64,000 nt of DNA from Zygnema cylindricum (GCA_037447655.1 JBBHKE010002640.1:794569-858568), one strand, 5' to 3'; positions 46,631 through 58,810 are shown, counted from the first letter of the stretch. Notes: generated by a model from the letters alone, not told the origin. Translations and numbers: made by a program.

Positions 46631-46979
46631 TAGTGTTGGGTATCGAGGACCTTTTGCCGATATTCGATATATATCGAATTTCAGGTACACGATAATCGAT
46701 ATATCGCTTCGATATATCGAAAACCGAATTATCGCAATATATCGGCAATATATCGGCGATATATTGTATCGCCAATATATCGAACTACCCCCCGTGGGGG
46801 GGCAAAATATCCGTACGATTTTCCGTATGATGACTGTACGGACACCCATTTTTTGCGATATATATCGCGATAATTTATGTTGGTCCCGGTACGATATATC
46901 GAGGAATCTGCTCGATCGATATTCGATATATCGAATATCGAAATTATCGTGATATGAATTAACCCGATACCCAACATCT
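46631..46979. mobile_element. hAT-like non-autonomous element rich in CGATATATCG palindromes
   Basis: Ends TAGTGTTGGGTATCG (left) and CGATACCCAACATCT (right) form an inverted repeat of about 15 bp. The flanks GTTTAAAC (46623-46630) and GTTTGAAC (46980-46987) agree at 7 of 8 positions, an 8-bp target duplication typical of hAT transposons. The 349-base interior is mostly nested ATCGATAT/CGATATATCG palindromes plus a GGGG-rich hinge. No coding frame. Confidence 0.7.
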
Positions 46980-46987
46980 GTTTGAAC

Positions 46988-49430
46988 GATCATTTTCACA
47001 GTTAAAATACAAATGATTAATGTTTTAATCATTTTTAATCTTAAAATACTTTGCAAAATTCAAACATGCCTTTATTTTCATTTTTTTAAATCATACTTAC
47101 CCAATAAGCCATTTTAACTTTCTCTTTCCCCACAATTGGAAAATAGAAGGGATAGTTTAAGCAAACATAACAATAATATGACATTTATGTGCCTATTTTG
47201 TCATATTACGTTAAAAGTGGGGGAAGGTGTTTACAAGTTTTGTGTTTCTTTGCGATGACATAAGACTATCCCTATCAGGAAACATTTGCCTTCATTATAA
47301 TTAATAATGACTAGTAAAATAATTTTTGGATATAAGAAAAAAGTTGTACATACGAACTAGTTATGAGGGAATGTTAGAAAATGTAAAAATCTAGTAAAAT
47401 CTTTTTTTATAAAATTATAGGAATGTTAAGTGCATTAGGACCAAGTAAACAATCCCGAGATTATATGTATTTTTGTTTTTTTTTATATATATTTGAAAAA
47501 GCGCTTTTCGAGAAAGTATACGTAGTTCAAAGATTTGCTAAAATTGAAAAAAAGATAGAAGACGAATATTTTTTTGTGTACGGACGGTGGGCCGTGAACT
47601 ATTTATCGTGGTAGTTTCGTCATTGCAACATCGCCTTCAAAAAATCACATGAAACGTGTTAAGGTAGTATTTTTGAGTTTACTTCCAATTTTCTACACCT
47701 TTATCTCCGACGTATCGTTGAGGGAACATAAAGGGTACCTTTTGGGTTTTAAGGAATTGTAGGAAATGTCATAGAACAAAAAAAACTTAATCTATATGGA
47801 TTTTCTTGAATTTTTGTAGGTTGTTGGTTGACACGACTTTACGTACTTGCAAATATACAAGGAAAGATAAACTACTTTTTAAAAAAGTAGATAAAGTTAT
47901 GGAAACAAAGAGCCTATATATGACCCGTAAATAACACGCGGTAGAATTTTATATTTTAGAGGAGAAAACCCACAATTATTTTCACAATTTGTGACAGCTG
48001 TGACACCTTAGCAATCGTGTTTTTTGTTAGTTGACGATGATATCCTCGTCGTAGGTCATGACGTTCAGCGGGCAATATTTGTTTTTCAGCAATGTAGAAA
48101 CGGAAGGTTGTCGTTAGGCCTAAAAAGCTGTGCTAAATAATTTCCACAAATTTGATTGGGTGACCTCCGTAAAGCTATGCCGCAAAGGTTGGTGCCCAAA
48201 TTCAACGGCCACGATCACTATATCCGGATGCAAGATTGCAAGCGTGTCGCATATCAATGATCGGGATCGTTATATCTAGACGCAATACTGCAAACGTGTC
48301 CCTATTCAACGGCCGCGATCACTATGTTCCGACGCAAAATTGCAAACCGACGGCAGCTAAATGACGGCATGGCAGTTTCACTTGACGTGATCATTACGGG
48401 TCCACTTCTAAAATCCAATATTCTGAATGTACGGATTTCGCAGCATTCTTTTACCTATTTCCGCGCAGGAACGGATGAGGTTGTTAACGCAACGAATTCA
48501 GGTCGGCATAGGCCAGATAGAATCGTTCTAACTGTTCACACATACATAAGGGCACAGGAATTAATAAAATGCGAATATTCTAAACATCAAGTATGTGTTC
48601 ACACATACTGGCGAAGCGAATCTTACTTCTTGAAGCATTGCATAAGGCATAGGGGGCGAGTGTTCACATTGATCCGGAAATATAGGTGTCGTGCTGTCAA
48701 CAAGTCTTAAAACCGGGGAAACGCTCCAAACCCTAGATTAGTGCAATATTGGCCAGCAAAGCAGTCCTCCTAAACGTGCTCTTGAAGGTGGACGTGTACT
48801 TTTGCTTTTGCAGAGATAGAATCTATTGTTTAACATCTCAGTGAAGTTTAGGAAAACAGCAGTAAGTACTATTGCGGGTTTGTCAGTATCAGCAGAAAAT
48901 ATTACCGTGGTATTCTCATACTGCAGCTCGCCCTCTTTTTTTTTCTTTACCACTTGTCAAACGTCTGTTGTTGAAGAGGTATGTATTCTATCACTTGCCG
49001 TTTGTTATATTCTGTGATTGTCTTGCATCTTTAGGCTCTTGCAAAATTTTGAATGGTGTCCTTTGTGTTACTCTGCAGTTATTTGTTTTTTCTCTGATGA
49101 AAATGCTGGCTTGGTTTTCTTCTGTTGTGGTTTGTAGTAGTTGCGGGTCATTAAAGCGTTGTCTTGTAATATAAAGATGTGTTTGCATGAGAGTCTCGTA
49201 TGGCAGATTACATTTGTGCTATGGACTTGTTTCTGCTATTCTCTCTAGTGGCAACAGTTCACACATTTTTTCATGTGCGTTCACATGTCTTCTGTTTTTC
49301 TATGTCATCTCTGTATGTTGCATGTTATAGAACCAGCAAGTCTACTGTATTCACGGCAGACTGTTTCTATATCCGTCTTACGATAATCAAGTATTTTCAG
49401 AGTCTTACATGTGTGCCGTTTTCTATGCAG
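46988..49430. other. Spacer; may hold unplaced 5' exons of the next gene
   Basis: No recognisable protein. A three-unit repeat at 48200-48350 is listed separately. The gene at 49431 lacks its first exons, which should lie here. Donor-like sites exist (for example GAAGAG before GTATGT near 48979) but no start could be defended. Confidence 0.45.
48200..48350. repeat. About 52-base tandem repeat, three units
   Basis: Units start near 48201, 48252 and 48304. Each has a TCAA(C/T)G(G/A)(C/T) start, a GATC(A/G)(C/T)TAT or GATCGTTATAT core and a GCAA(G/T/A)A(T/C)TGCAA end. Confidence 0.75.
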
Positions 49431-51127
49431 CTTTTGGAGCTTTCATACCGAAGGAATGATCGCAACAATGACGATGCGAGATGCTCGGAGTTTTCCTCCA
49501 GGTATTGTCATTCTCTGGCAGTTTTTGAAACAACTTTTTCTTCTCACTTTTCACTCTCAGCATTCATAGCATGCATACTCGGTAAGGAATATAAGCATTC
49601 TGTTTTTCCCAGGAGTGTTCACGCTGTTTTGAGTTACTGAGCTTTCTTGCTTGCCAGGTTTTGTTGTTGAAGAGGTGGTTCAATTGTTAGATTACTGACT
49701 TACCATTTTTGTTGTTGTGCAGGATTCCGTGGTCCACCGGGAATCTATCATCCTATCCCTCCTCCACCGTTCCACAGCGCTCCGCCATTCATTACAAAGC
49801 CCCTACTACATGAAGGACCCCTTCAAATTCACCGCACGTTAGAAGAAAGTGCTGCTGCAAGGAAGGCGGATATGGGCGGTTTGAGACCTACTGGTCAGTT
49901 TATTGGGAATCAACTTCGACGTGGTCATGGTCGCCCACTTAGTGGAGCCTTTCCCGTGGATGGCTTACAACCTGACTTTTCTGGAGGTCCCGTGGTGCCT
50001 AGACGGCATGCTGGGAACCAGATAATGCCAGGGCATCGGGGCCCTGGTCCAAAATGGAGAAACAATACATACAAGAAGAAACGTAAGAGGACAGATGGAG
50101 GTGTTAATAATGGTGGCCCTGTTAATGTTCGTGGCAAATGGGAGGAACGGAAGTTTAGGCCGCCACGTCTTCAAGACTTGCGACGTCAAAACCGACAAAA
50201 TGCAGAAAGCTACTTCCACAGCTCAAAAAAGTTCAGAAAAGAGTCACAGCCAGCATCAGTTCCAGAAGCTCCACGAAATACGACGTCCTTCATAATGCGA
50301 GCAAATAAGCTGGGTATTAATGCTCCCGCGGTGTCTCCTGCTTTGCCTCTCTCATCTCCAAATCCATGGGCTTCAGGCACTGCTGGCGAGCAGTTGGTGG
50401 AAGAGGCATTGGAACTGCGAGTGGACCCTTATGGATCAATGAATGGTTGCATCAGACTGAGAAGTCCAGATTTAGGTTCGTCTGGGGGTAGTGATGGGCC
50501 CATAGACAAGGAAGGGTCGAGTGGTGAGTCTCATGGGACAACAAGTAGTGACAGTGTTGAACAGGTGCATCAGGTTGACAGTCATCAAGAAGTAGTCAGC
50601 AGACCTGAGCAGGGGGAGGAGAGGAAAGAGCATGGATGGCATAAGTTTGAGATGTTGTATAGCCCAGAGAGGTCTGATGGCGAGGGAAAGAATGGTAACA
50701 GGTTTTTGCGTGCAAGAATTGAAGAGCAGGAGACTGAAATTGCGCACCTTCAAGAAGAGAACATGACTCTCCGTGAGGTGGGTAACAAGCTTTACTTGGT
50801 CGACGAAGATGTTTGAGTTTATGTTGTTTTAATTTTTGTTTTTAGTACTAATGATTCCGTTTTAGTTTCTGCTTTTAATACTAATTATCCAGTCTCATCT
50901 TCCATGGTAGGTGAGTGTTTTTTTTTTGTCTATGCTGTTCTGTTATAATTTTATTGCACAGTTTCTAACTGGGACAGGGATGTTGCTTTCATTTGCAGAG
51001 AATCTTTCTACTGGAACAGGAGGTGAAGGATTCCAAGCGGAGCGCTCGAGAAGTGTCTGACGAGAACGCTGAGGTGGACGGGGTTTGGAGTGCTGCAGAC
51101 GAGGCATCTTGTGCAGCAGCTTCCTGA
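49431..51127 (+). CDS. Conserved plant protein of unknown function, C-terminal coiled coil (5' exons missing)
   Basis: Three exons join in frame: 49431-49501, 49723-50777 and 50999-51127, about 418 residues. The first junction reads FPPG then FRGPPGIYHP. The central part is Pro-, Gly- and Arg-rich with a basic patch (NNTYKKKRKRTDGG) that may be a nuclear localisation signal. Then come TTSFIMRANKLG, DPYGSMNGCIRLRSP, an acidic Ser-rich stretch, KFEMLY, and a coiled coil (RFLRARIEEQETEIAHLQEE, ERIFLLEQEVKDSKR). I recognise this order (TTSFI-RAK, YGSMKGLIRLRSP, EMIY, EENLTLKERLFLMEREL) from an uncharacterised land-plant family. That supports the plant assignment, but I know of no established function. 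N-terminal exons are not found. The chain is intact with clean splice sites. Confidence 0.8.
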
Positions 51128-54019
51128 TTTGTGGCTGCCAGTCATTTTTGCTAATGAAGGCCATGGCAGAGTTCTTGCAGAAAGAAACAATAACCTTTCT
51201 CGGTCAATAATCTGTAACCTGCCTTTCAAGTACAGAGAGTAGTTGCTGCAGGTTGTGAACGCCTCCTGCTCGTTTGATGTGAATGAGAGTGAGTCAGCAA
51301 TAACGTCTGGGTATGTGGTGCTACTCGCAGCCTCAGGGAAAGCTGGTTCTTGGATGTGATTGCTACCAGCAGCTCCGTCCCGTGAGGAACTCAAAAAGCT
51401 GTGGTCCATGGTGAGCGATCAGCCGGCCGCCTACCACTCTGCTCTTTTCAGCAGCAGTAGTTATGTGGTTCACATGCTGTGGCTGGCAACTTAGTGCTGT
51501 TGGCTGGTCTGATGGAATTGACCAAGCATCTGACCTCATTTCCTATGGTCGCATCTATCTGTCATGTCAGCGGTTGTCTGGCATGGACCAACCAACGGCG
51601 TTGGCTCCAGAGGTCGCCAAAGGGTTTGATGGATTACCGCGGAGGGGGCTCTACCCTGTTCCGATGGGTAAGGCCTTTTCTGATAGAAGGGTGTTGGGAT
51701 GTTGTCGCTGCTATGTCATATAATGCTGTTGCCATATATACCTGAGAGCAGTTTCATTGCAGTGCTGTAGGCTAAGCTTTAGTCTGTTTGGCTTTAGGAT
51801 TGTCCACTACGTGCAGTTTTTGCACCACTTTTTTGTACATACCAGGTGTCTTGTAGGTGTCTTGAATGTTACCATTGTGAAAAGCCACGCCACTTGTAAA
51901 TAAGGGTTGGCACAGGCTTAAGGGGAGGGATTGGAGGATAATTTGTTCCTGTGAGCAGGTAGACGTGTATTGTACGGTATGGGAAGGAATCAATGAGCCA
52001 TGGTTTGGAATACGTTAAAGGTCTTTATTTGATCCTGAAATTTAATCCTTTTCTTTGCTTGATGGTCTGTCTTTGTTATAACTGAATTTCTTGGGTGGGT
52101 TATATATTTTCTACACTGTTATACTGATTGTGCGGATGTCTTTTTTGAGCTGCTGCTTTGATCTTTGCAGGCTATTGTTGTCTGACGTGCGTTGCGCCAC
52201 GGCTCTCTGATTTGTTTCTGTGATGATTGCTATAAGGTGTAGTGTCTGTATTTGATGTGTTTCAAATTTTATGTTTATTTGACATGCTGCTTTACTTCTG
52301 TCTATCATTAGGTTTTTCTTTTCTCTTTGCAATGACTTGCTTACGCTCTTATTACATGTTCGTTTGAAGGGGAATGTCAACTTTTGTTCTACCGGCAGTG
52401 CAGAAATTATACCAAGGGAGGTACTTTGGGCTTGGGGCCAGTGCACCTGCAGCATTTCCGGTGTTGGTGTTTGCACTTTTGCAGACCAAATTTTTATACC
52501 TAAAGATGCTTTAGGGTTTCCTGTTTTTCGGATTTAAGAATCTCCATTGTGTTCCTGCTGTCTGTATTTTTTCTTGAACTGATCGTGTTGGGTTCAAATA
52601 ACTCTTGTGATTTAAATGAAATAAAATTTTTAACCTGTGTAGTTAATCACCTATCGGTTTATACAAGTACACTGTTGCCTTGGTACTTGATAAGTTGTTT
52701 CTTTAATTCTTAGTGGTTTACTGGTAGGAGTTTTCGACAATTTGAGATTTAGGTTCTTTATTATTATTTTTATTTTTTTATGGGTTTAAGATGAGTTCAA
52801 CCAGTTTTGTTCATGTGGTCAGCTGTAACAGGCGCGTTTAGTGCACCTAACTTTTTGTCAAAGATGGTCAACAGTTTATACCGTCTTCTTGAAACAAACA
52901 AGGTATCGCATAAAATCTATTTGCCATATGTAATGCTGTTTAATGTGGTTCTTTGTATGGTGTTTACCTGTTTGTCCCACTTGGCTTCTGATTGGACAAG
53001 GAGGATAGTGGTTATACTCGAAATAAGCAAGTTCATGCAGGTGAAATATCTGGTCTTGTGATTTTGTATTTGAAAATGTCGACAAATATTTTTACTTTCA
53101 GTTTTCGTACCATACTCGTGGTTCAGCTTTCTGATAAATTTGTTTTCACGAGAATGATAAGTCTATTGTGTACTAATTTAGCTAGCAGGAATTTGTAGTT
53201 TTTGTTTCAACTTTCGACATAAAATGAAGCCTTTGGAAGACGGCCTATGTCATGGATTATGTCATGGATTTGAAAGTTTTTCTTTTTAAACAATTGTTTG
53301 ATTTGAACTGATATCCAATTTATTGTTGAGCATCTGCACTTGTATTGCATTATTAGGAATTTTACAATATGGAGAATTATTATTTTGTGCTTGGTGATAC
53401 ATAGGCAGATGTTTTTAAAATTTGAGTGAGGTTAATGTAATTCAGTCATCTGCTCTTGACATGATTGTGGATTCTTCAGACTGCATTGTTTTATCTTTGA
53501 TTGTACCCTTAAGTCCCTCCACTCCTTCCACCTTCGGAATAGGCATTAAAACCTTGCTCCCCTCAGTGAATCCTTGCCAGAGCTCTTCCTCTCCTCCTCC
53601 CCTCTATTGACATTTCAAAACAGCTATGCGCTACCCTTGTGTATCGGCAAAATTTCAATGGCCTCCCCCACCATGAAACAGAGCTTCTGGCAGTATACTC
53701 CTACCTTTTTTATGGGAATAAGCAGTAATATCTCGGCCATTGGCAACGCTCCCCTACCCGGCTTAGGAGTGCACATCATTAGAGAAGGAGTCTCTTTGCC
53801 AGAAATCCTCCCTACTCTTTGGTTGGCAGAAAATCCTCCCTACACTGTAGACTCTTGCACACCCTAGCAATAAACCCACTCCTTCCTTCGGTATCATCGG
53901 TATTCAACCCTCAGCATAGTCACATAGTCCCGCCTTCAACCGTTGGACAATGAAGTTATTGTGATTCTCCTTTTATTTACACCAATTGCTGAAAGACAAG
54001 CGTAGGTGGCTCTCTCAGG
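51128..54019. other. Spacer downstream of the conserved plant protein; no gene seen
   Basis: Begins with a presumably long 3' UTR. A C-rich stretch at about 53500-53880 stands out from the AT-rich surroundings and holds a 97-codon frame with no recognisable family; it may be decayed mobile DNA. Confidence 0.45.
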
Positions 54020-54562
54020 TTTGACGGAGTTCTCCAACCTCAGCGGTTGCAGAATCCTTGGTGAATAGATATAGGGCAGAGAAGAGGAGGGATGTTGTTT
54101 TACCATACCACGATAATCTTCTGTCTTAGATTCTTTTTCACCGCCTGGAAGTACGAATTTCCATCAACTATTTTTTTCAGTTGTCAAGGTTTCTATGGCT
54201 CACTTGACAAAGATCAGCAATATATCCAAAGCAATTATAACAGACATGCAAGGGTAAAAAAGCCGAGTAAGTATGAGCAACATCCGAGAAGACTGAAGAA
54301 TTATGACAAACTTAGCAAAGCTTAAAGTTGCTCATTCAGGTCAACAAAAAATACCGTCGTAACATGATAAGTAACAACAACCTTCCCTTCAAAGCTCTGG
54401 ACTGCTGTACAGTACTGTGACGTATTGTGACATATCGTAGCGGGAACTTCCGTCATGTGTGATACCGGCTGACAGCCAATCGACGCTTAACAACAACAAA
54501 AACTGGAATGGGCAACAAAATGCTATTTGCCTATTCGCGTTTCAGTCTGCTCCTCGGAAAAA
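54020..54562 (-). pseudogene. Partial, internally deleted duplicate of the E2F gene including its promoter
   Basis: Same orientation as the E2F gene. About 54024-54220 aligns with the exon at 18612-18861 (shared TCTGTCTTAGATTCTTTTTCA-like and TCTATGGCTC(A/G)CTTG phrases). About 54220-54315 aligns with the following intron repeat. About 54318-54380 aligns with the first coding exon (22293-22352; AAGTTGCTCATTC shared). About 54382-54562 aligns with the promoter (22720-22885; CCTTCCCT, then ACAGCCAATCGACGCT shared). Both winged-helix exons are missing. Introns and promoter are kept, so it arose by DNA duplication, not a processed mRNA. Many substitutions and indels; no usable frame. Confidence 0.8.
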
Positions 54563-54564
54563 AC

Positions 54565-55350
54565 TAGTGTTGTGTATCGGTAAGGATTTACCGATAACCG
54601 ATATGGACCTTTTTTCGGGTTCCCGATAATCGATATATTGGTACGATATATCGACATCGGTCTTATCGCCGATAAGTAGCCGATAATATCGGGTACTTAT
54701 CGGCGATAATGCCGATAACGATAACTATCGGCAATAACTGTACGGACCGTACAGATAAATGTACGGCCTGTACACGCAACTGTACGTCGTATTCCCCAGA
54801 CGCGCAGCGGACCCCCTTACTCCCGATTCCGGTAAAAAATCGCAAATTTTCCATCATTATTCCTAGTTTAAAGGGGTTTTCAAAATTCCTGCTGCCAGAA
54901 TTTTCAAAACATGGCGTCTGGATATGGCGGCATGCTGACAAGTGTGTTCGTCTGCTTCTTTCAGTCTGTTCGTTTTTTTTTGGAAAAAGTTTGATTCAGA
55001 AATTTTACAATGTATTTTATTTTTTTCGTTTCGATAGTATAGTTTTATAACAATAAAGAATTAACTTATATTTGTCGACGTTTATGTGCAGCGCTGTCCG
55101 TAAAGATTTTCAGTTAAATAGATACGCGGAACAGATTCTTATACATGGCATTCCACGCTATATAATGAAAACTATATAATACAGTATGTTATATAGTACT
55201 GTTGTATGCATACTATATTTTTAAAAAGTTATTGCCGATATGGAATTTGTTGGTCCCAGACCGATATATCGGGACCTCTGATCGTTCGATAACCGATAAC
55301 TATCGGTATCGGTGTTATCGCGATAAGTTTTTTACCGATACACAACACTA
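54565..55350. mobile_element. Second CGATATATCG-rich TIR element, inserted in the E2F duplicate
   Basis: Ends TAGTGTTGTGTATCGGTAA and TTACCGATACACAACACTA are exact complements of at least 19 bases. The terminal 250 bases on each side are dense in CCGATA/TATCGG repeats; the middle has TACGGACCGTACAG palindromes. The left end sits inside sequence homologous to the E2F promoter. The 8-base flanks GAAAAAAC and GTAATTTC do not convincingly match. No transposase frame. Confidence 0.75.
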
Positions 55351-56330
55351 GTAATTTCCATTGGTAACACTTCAACGACTGGTAACGGACATGATAAAAA
55401 ATATTTTTAAGTTGTATTCCTTGGTTCAAATCCCGATAACCGCATAACTTTTGTAAAAGTCTGTATTTTTTATACTATCAGACAGGCAACCATGGCATCC
55501 TTCTCTCTCTATCTTTAAGACAGAATACGACTGCACAGAGATAAAGTACAAACCATGTATGAATGACATTTTCGGTTGGCAAGAAGAATCCCACCGTCTG
55601 CAGCCTTCACGTGCTCCCACTCCTCTCCTCGATTTCTGGGCATGGTTGCTTCTATCGAAGTCTGGAAGAGAGGAAAGTAGAAAGCTTGGGAGTGAGGAGG
55701 GTAAAGTAGAAAGCTTCGAAGGGAGGAGGGTGATTGGAGGGAGGCGACATATGTGCGGTTTCGTTTTCAACAGTCCATGACGCCTTCTCTTATAAAAAAA
55801 TGAACAAGATGTTCGTACATTTCAAAACTTAATGCGCGCAAATAATGTGAAACTCAACGTCTCTTTTCGAAAAGTGTCCGTACATTTTTGAAAAAATAAC
55901 ATACAAGTTCCGTGAATTTCCTGTTCAATTTACTGGAGTGAAAATACTAATAACTGCGACGTATGATTTCGCTAAATTCCGTACATTGGCGTAAACAACC
56001 GTGCATATTACGCTGGAAAGCTGTACTTTTTACATAATTTGTCCGTTCAGTTTACCGGACAGAAAGTACATCGAGATTTTTTTGCGATTTTTTCAAAATT
56101 CACGAGTTATACGTTTCAATCCCAAAACAGGAAAAGATCGCGCGATTTTAACAACAACGCTTTAAATGACTCTATGTGGTTTTTGTTTAGTACACTCACA
56201 TAGTCACGTCAGTACTTTGTCGTGTTTTCACCCATTTCTGACCAATTTCGGACCATTAGATAGTCCACATCGATGATTCTCGATGGTCGATGGATTACCC
56301 AAAATAAGCACTTTATAAGCCAGTACAGTA
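55351..56330. other. Spacer; no gene seen
   Basis: Contains a purine-rich GGGAGG patch at about 55670-55745 and otherwise AT-rich sequence with no conserved protein on either strand. Confidence 0.45.
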
Positions 56331-57367
56331 CACATCGAATCGTTATTAGTGTCAAAGTTTAAACAGTGTTGAAATTTTTTTACCGTAATTGATGTTAATT
56401 AAGAATTTGAAATTAAAAAAAAGAAGGTGTATTCTAATTTCGGCGTTTATACTAATTTGGGAACAGCAAAAATGGAATATTCGCCGTACTATTATATACA
56501 TTAAACATGTATCCATACAAAATATTAGAAATCGTACGCCATCGCGAATCTAAAATATTTGTACATGCTATACTACACCGCGAATCGTAATTAGAGTAAA
56601 TAACGCTAATTCGGTCGCCCTAAATTTCGACTCTATCACGTTAAATAGAGTAAATGATTCTAATCTTTTCATTATACTATTTAAGGTACTTTTTGAGTGA
56701 GTGTTAATAACCCTACTACAGTGCCGTTTTAAATAGTGTGGCGTACGGTCGGTGTCTGACTGTACAAAATTGTACTTTATTAAGTAAAAAAGTATAAATA
56801 ATGATTTAATACAGGTCATTGTCATGTAGCTGAGTTTTAACAAACCGCGTAATGCAAACGTCAGTGACGATAAACTATACGTTTTGACATATTTTGTACG
56901 AATACCTAATTTTTAGTAGAGATATTCAGCGCGTCAAAATATAATACTTAAATAAATTAGAGTAAATTCCATTTTGAAAAGGTTCTATCACACAAATTAG
57001 AGTTCATAACTCTAATTATTTTTTTCTCTTTTTTTACTATAATTTTTCTTTACTCTAATTACGATTCGCGGTGTAGTTTACTTGTCAGACTAATCCCGTT
57101 TTTTTGAGCGCACGTTCCCATGCGTGCGCGTCTGATTTAATTCATTTTTGTAAATTTTCACTTGAAAAGGTACAGTTATGTACGGTCCGACATTGACCGT
57201 ACACCACACTATTTATATTTTATTGTATTTTCGGGCTTTACTTTATTTTGTACGGTACCTTAATTAAAGTCAAGGAAAAATTAAAATCAAGTATCCTATT
57301 TGAAAAAAAAAATCAAAATTTTAAGAACCCAAATTAGGGACTCTGACACTAATAACGATTCGCGGTG
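56331..57367. mobile_element. Family A TA-flanked TIR element, outer copy
   Basis: Left end after TA: CACATCGAATCGTTATTAG, then TGTCAAAGTTT. Right end: ACACTAATAACGATTCGCGG then TG before TA. The ends are near-complements for about 28 bases and match the foldback element at 42264-42479. It contains another element (56576-57073). No transposase frame. Confidence 0.8.
56576..57073. mobile_element. Family A TIR element nested inside the outer copy
   Basis: Left end after TA: CACCGCGAATCGTAATTAGA. Right end: TCTAATTACGATTCGCGGTG before TA. Terminal repeats of about 24 bases. The subterminal GCTAATTCGGTC stretch matches the element at 12485-12646. Insertion inside a relative shows successive waves. 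Confidence 0.8.
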
Positions 57368-58162
57368 TAGAGTGCATCCGTAAGTCCTAAGTACTATACG
57401 GCGCATGGTGTGTCGCGTAGCGTATGGTTACCGCGGTTATTGAAACCAAGCCTTGTGAAGCGCTACGCTCCAGGCATGAAATGTATCAAAACAGTGAAAA
57501 TACTATTAGTTATCGAGGGTAATTAGTAATAAACCAAAGGAGCATCCAAAAATAGGTAACCCTACAATTTAGGGTTCTTTAGGTCACCAAAGATAACACC
57601 AAAGGAAAGTGACTCTCTACTCAAGTCCAAACTCTTAGCAGTGAAATGCGGAGCGATTTTTTATAGCCTATTCCCACCGGATCATTTGTAACTTTTTGCC
57701 CATTCCGATGATTTTCCGAAAACTCGTCGGAAAACGGGTGTCGTTCACACCAACATTCTGGCACGTAACTCCGATCGAATGTGTCCTATGACACATCACA
57801 CGCTTTGACGTCATCAAACAAAGGCGCGAAAACAAACCTGCAGATTTTCAAATTTACTATGTTCGAATGACGACGACGGTTGCTCAAAGTCCTGCAGATT
57901 TTTCGCGCGAAAACAACGAAATAGCCGTTTAGTTGTTGTTTTTGCTACGTCAGCTTTTCGGCTTTCCGTTGGCCTGTTTCACAGAAAGACGCAACTTTTA
58001 CCCTACTTCTATATCCGACAATATTTTGAGGAAGTTCGTTTGTACGGTTTTTTCGATAACTTCTAAAATCTACAAAGTCGGTGCTCGGAAAGTCGTACAT
58101 TATTCGAACGTCCGTCTGTTGCGGGAGTGAATTTTTTTTCTGGCAAGAACAGGCTATGAGAT
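57368..58162. other. Spacer; no gene seen
   Basis: No conserved protein. GGCGCGAAAA (about 57823) and TCGCGCGAAAAC (about 57903) resemble E2F sites but have no gene beside them. Confidence 0.4.
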
Positions 58163-58290
58163 AGTGTTGGGTATCGGGTAATTTCATATCGCGATAATTT
58201 CCATATTCAATATATTGAATATCGATCGAGCAATCGTATCGAGACCAACATAAATTAAAGCGATTTATATCGCGATACATTGTTTTTTAT
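58163..58290. mobile_element. Half-copy of the CGATATATCG-rich element family
   Basis: Begins AGTGTTGGGTATCGGG and continues through TATCGCGATAATTT, GAATATCGATCGAGCA and GACCAACATAAATTA. It matches, in reverse, the right half of the element at 46631-46979. The other half is missing, so it is a truncated copy. Confidence 0.75.
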
Positions 58291-58599
58291 AAATTCAATA
58301 TTTTATATTATTATGTTAATTTAGCGATAAAGACAAATTTTATGATACGCGACTTACGACGCGATTCTCGTTCCGTGACTTAAAGGTAACGCCGCAAAAT
58401 GTAATCGACAAAAAAGTACTAATACTGTAATTCATATAGTTAATTATATAGTAGGTACTACGTACAGAACTTCATATACGAAAATTTGAAATTTCACACT
58501 AATTTAGTCAAAGTATGATATGAAAAAAAAAATTGCAGACTTTTCAGGAAGGCAGGAATACCTACCAATTTGCAATCTGCAGGCAAATTGGTATAATCT

Positions 58600-58810
58600 T
58601 TTCTTCTTATTTTTAGGGTTTATTTTTTGAAGTGTTTGAAATGTGATTTTTTACTTTTATTTTTATGAATTATTTTATGAAGTGTACAAAATGTGAATTT
58701 TATTATTATTTTTATTAATTTTTTTTGGAAGTGTACAAAATGATAATTATTATTATTATTTTTATTAATTATTTTCTGAAGTGTACAAATTGTGAATTCT
58801 TATTATTATT
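58600..58810. repeat. About 60-base tandem repeat, four units
   Basis: Each unit has GAAGTGT(A/T)(C/T)(A/G)AA(A/T)(A/T)TG followed by TTATTATTATTTTTATTAA or a variant. AT-rich. Confidence 0.85.

Noticed and set aside
46530-47056. Tyr-Ile-Ser-rich frames over the CGATATATCG element
   Set aside because: Artefact of the palindromic repeat (ATA TCG translation); no protein family.
48324-48710. 128-codon open frame on the plus strand
   Set aside because: Its start overlaps a tandem repeat, the sequence resembles no family I know and codon use looks random. Likely chance.
53574-53867. 97-codon plus-strand frame in a C-rich patch
   Set aside because: No recognisable domain and no splice or context support. 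Kept only as a composition anomaly.
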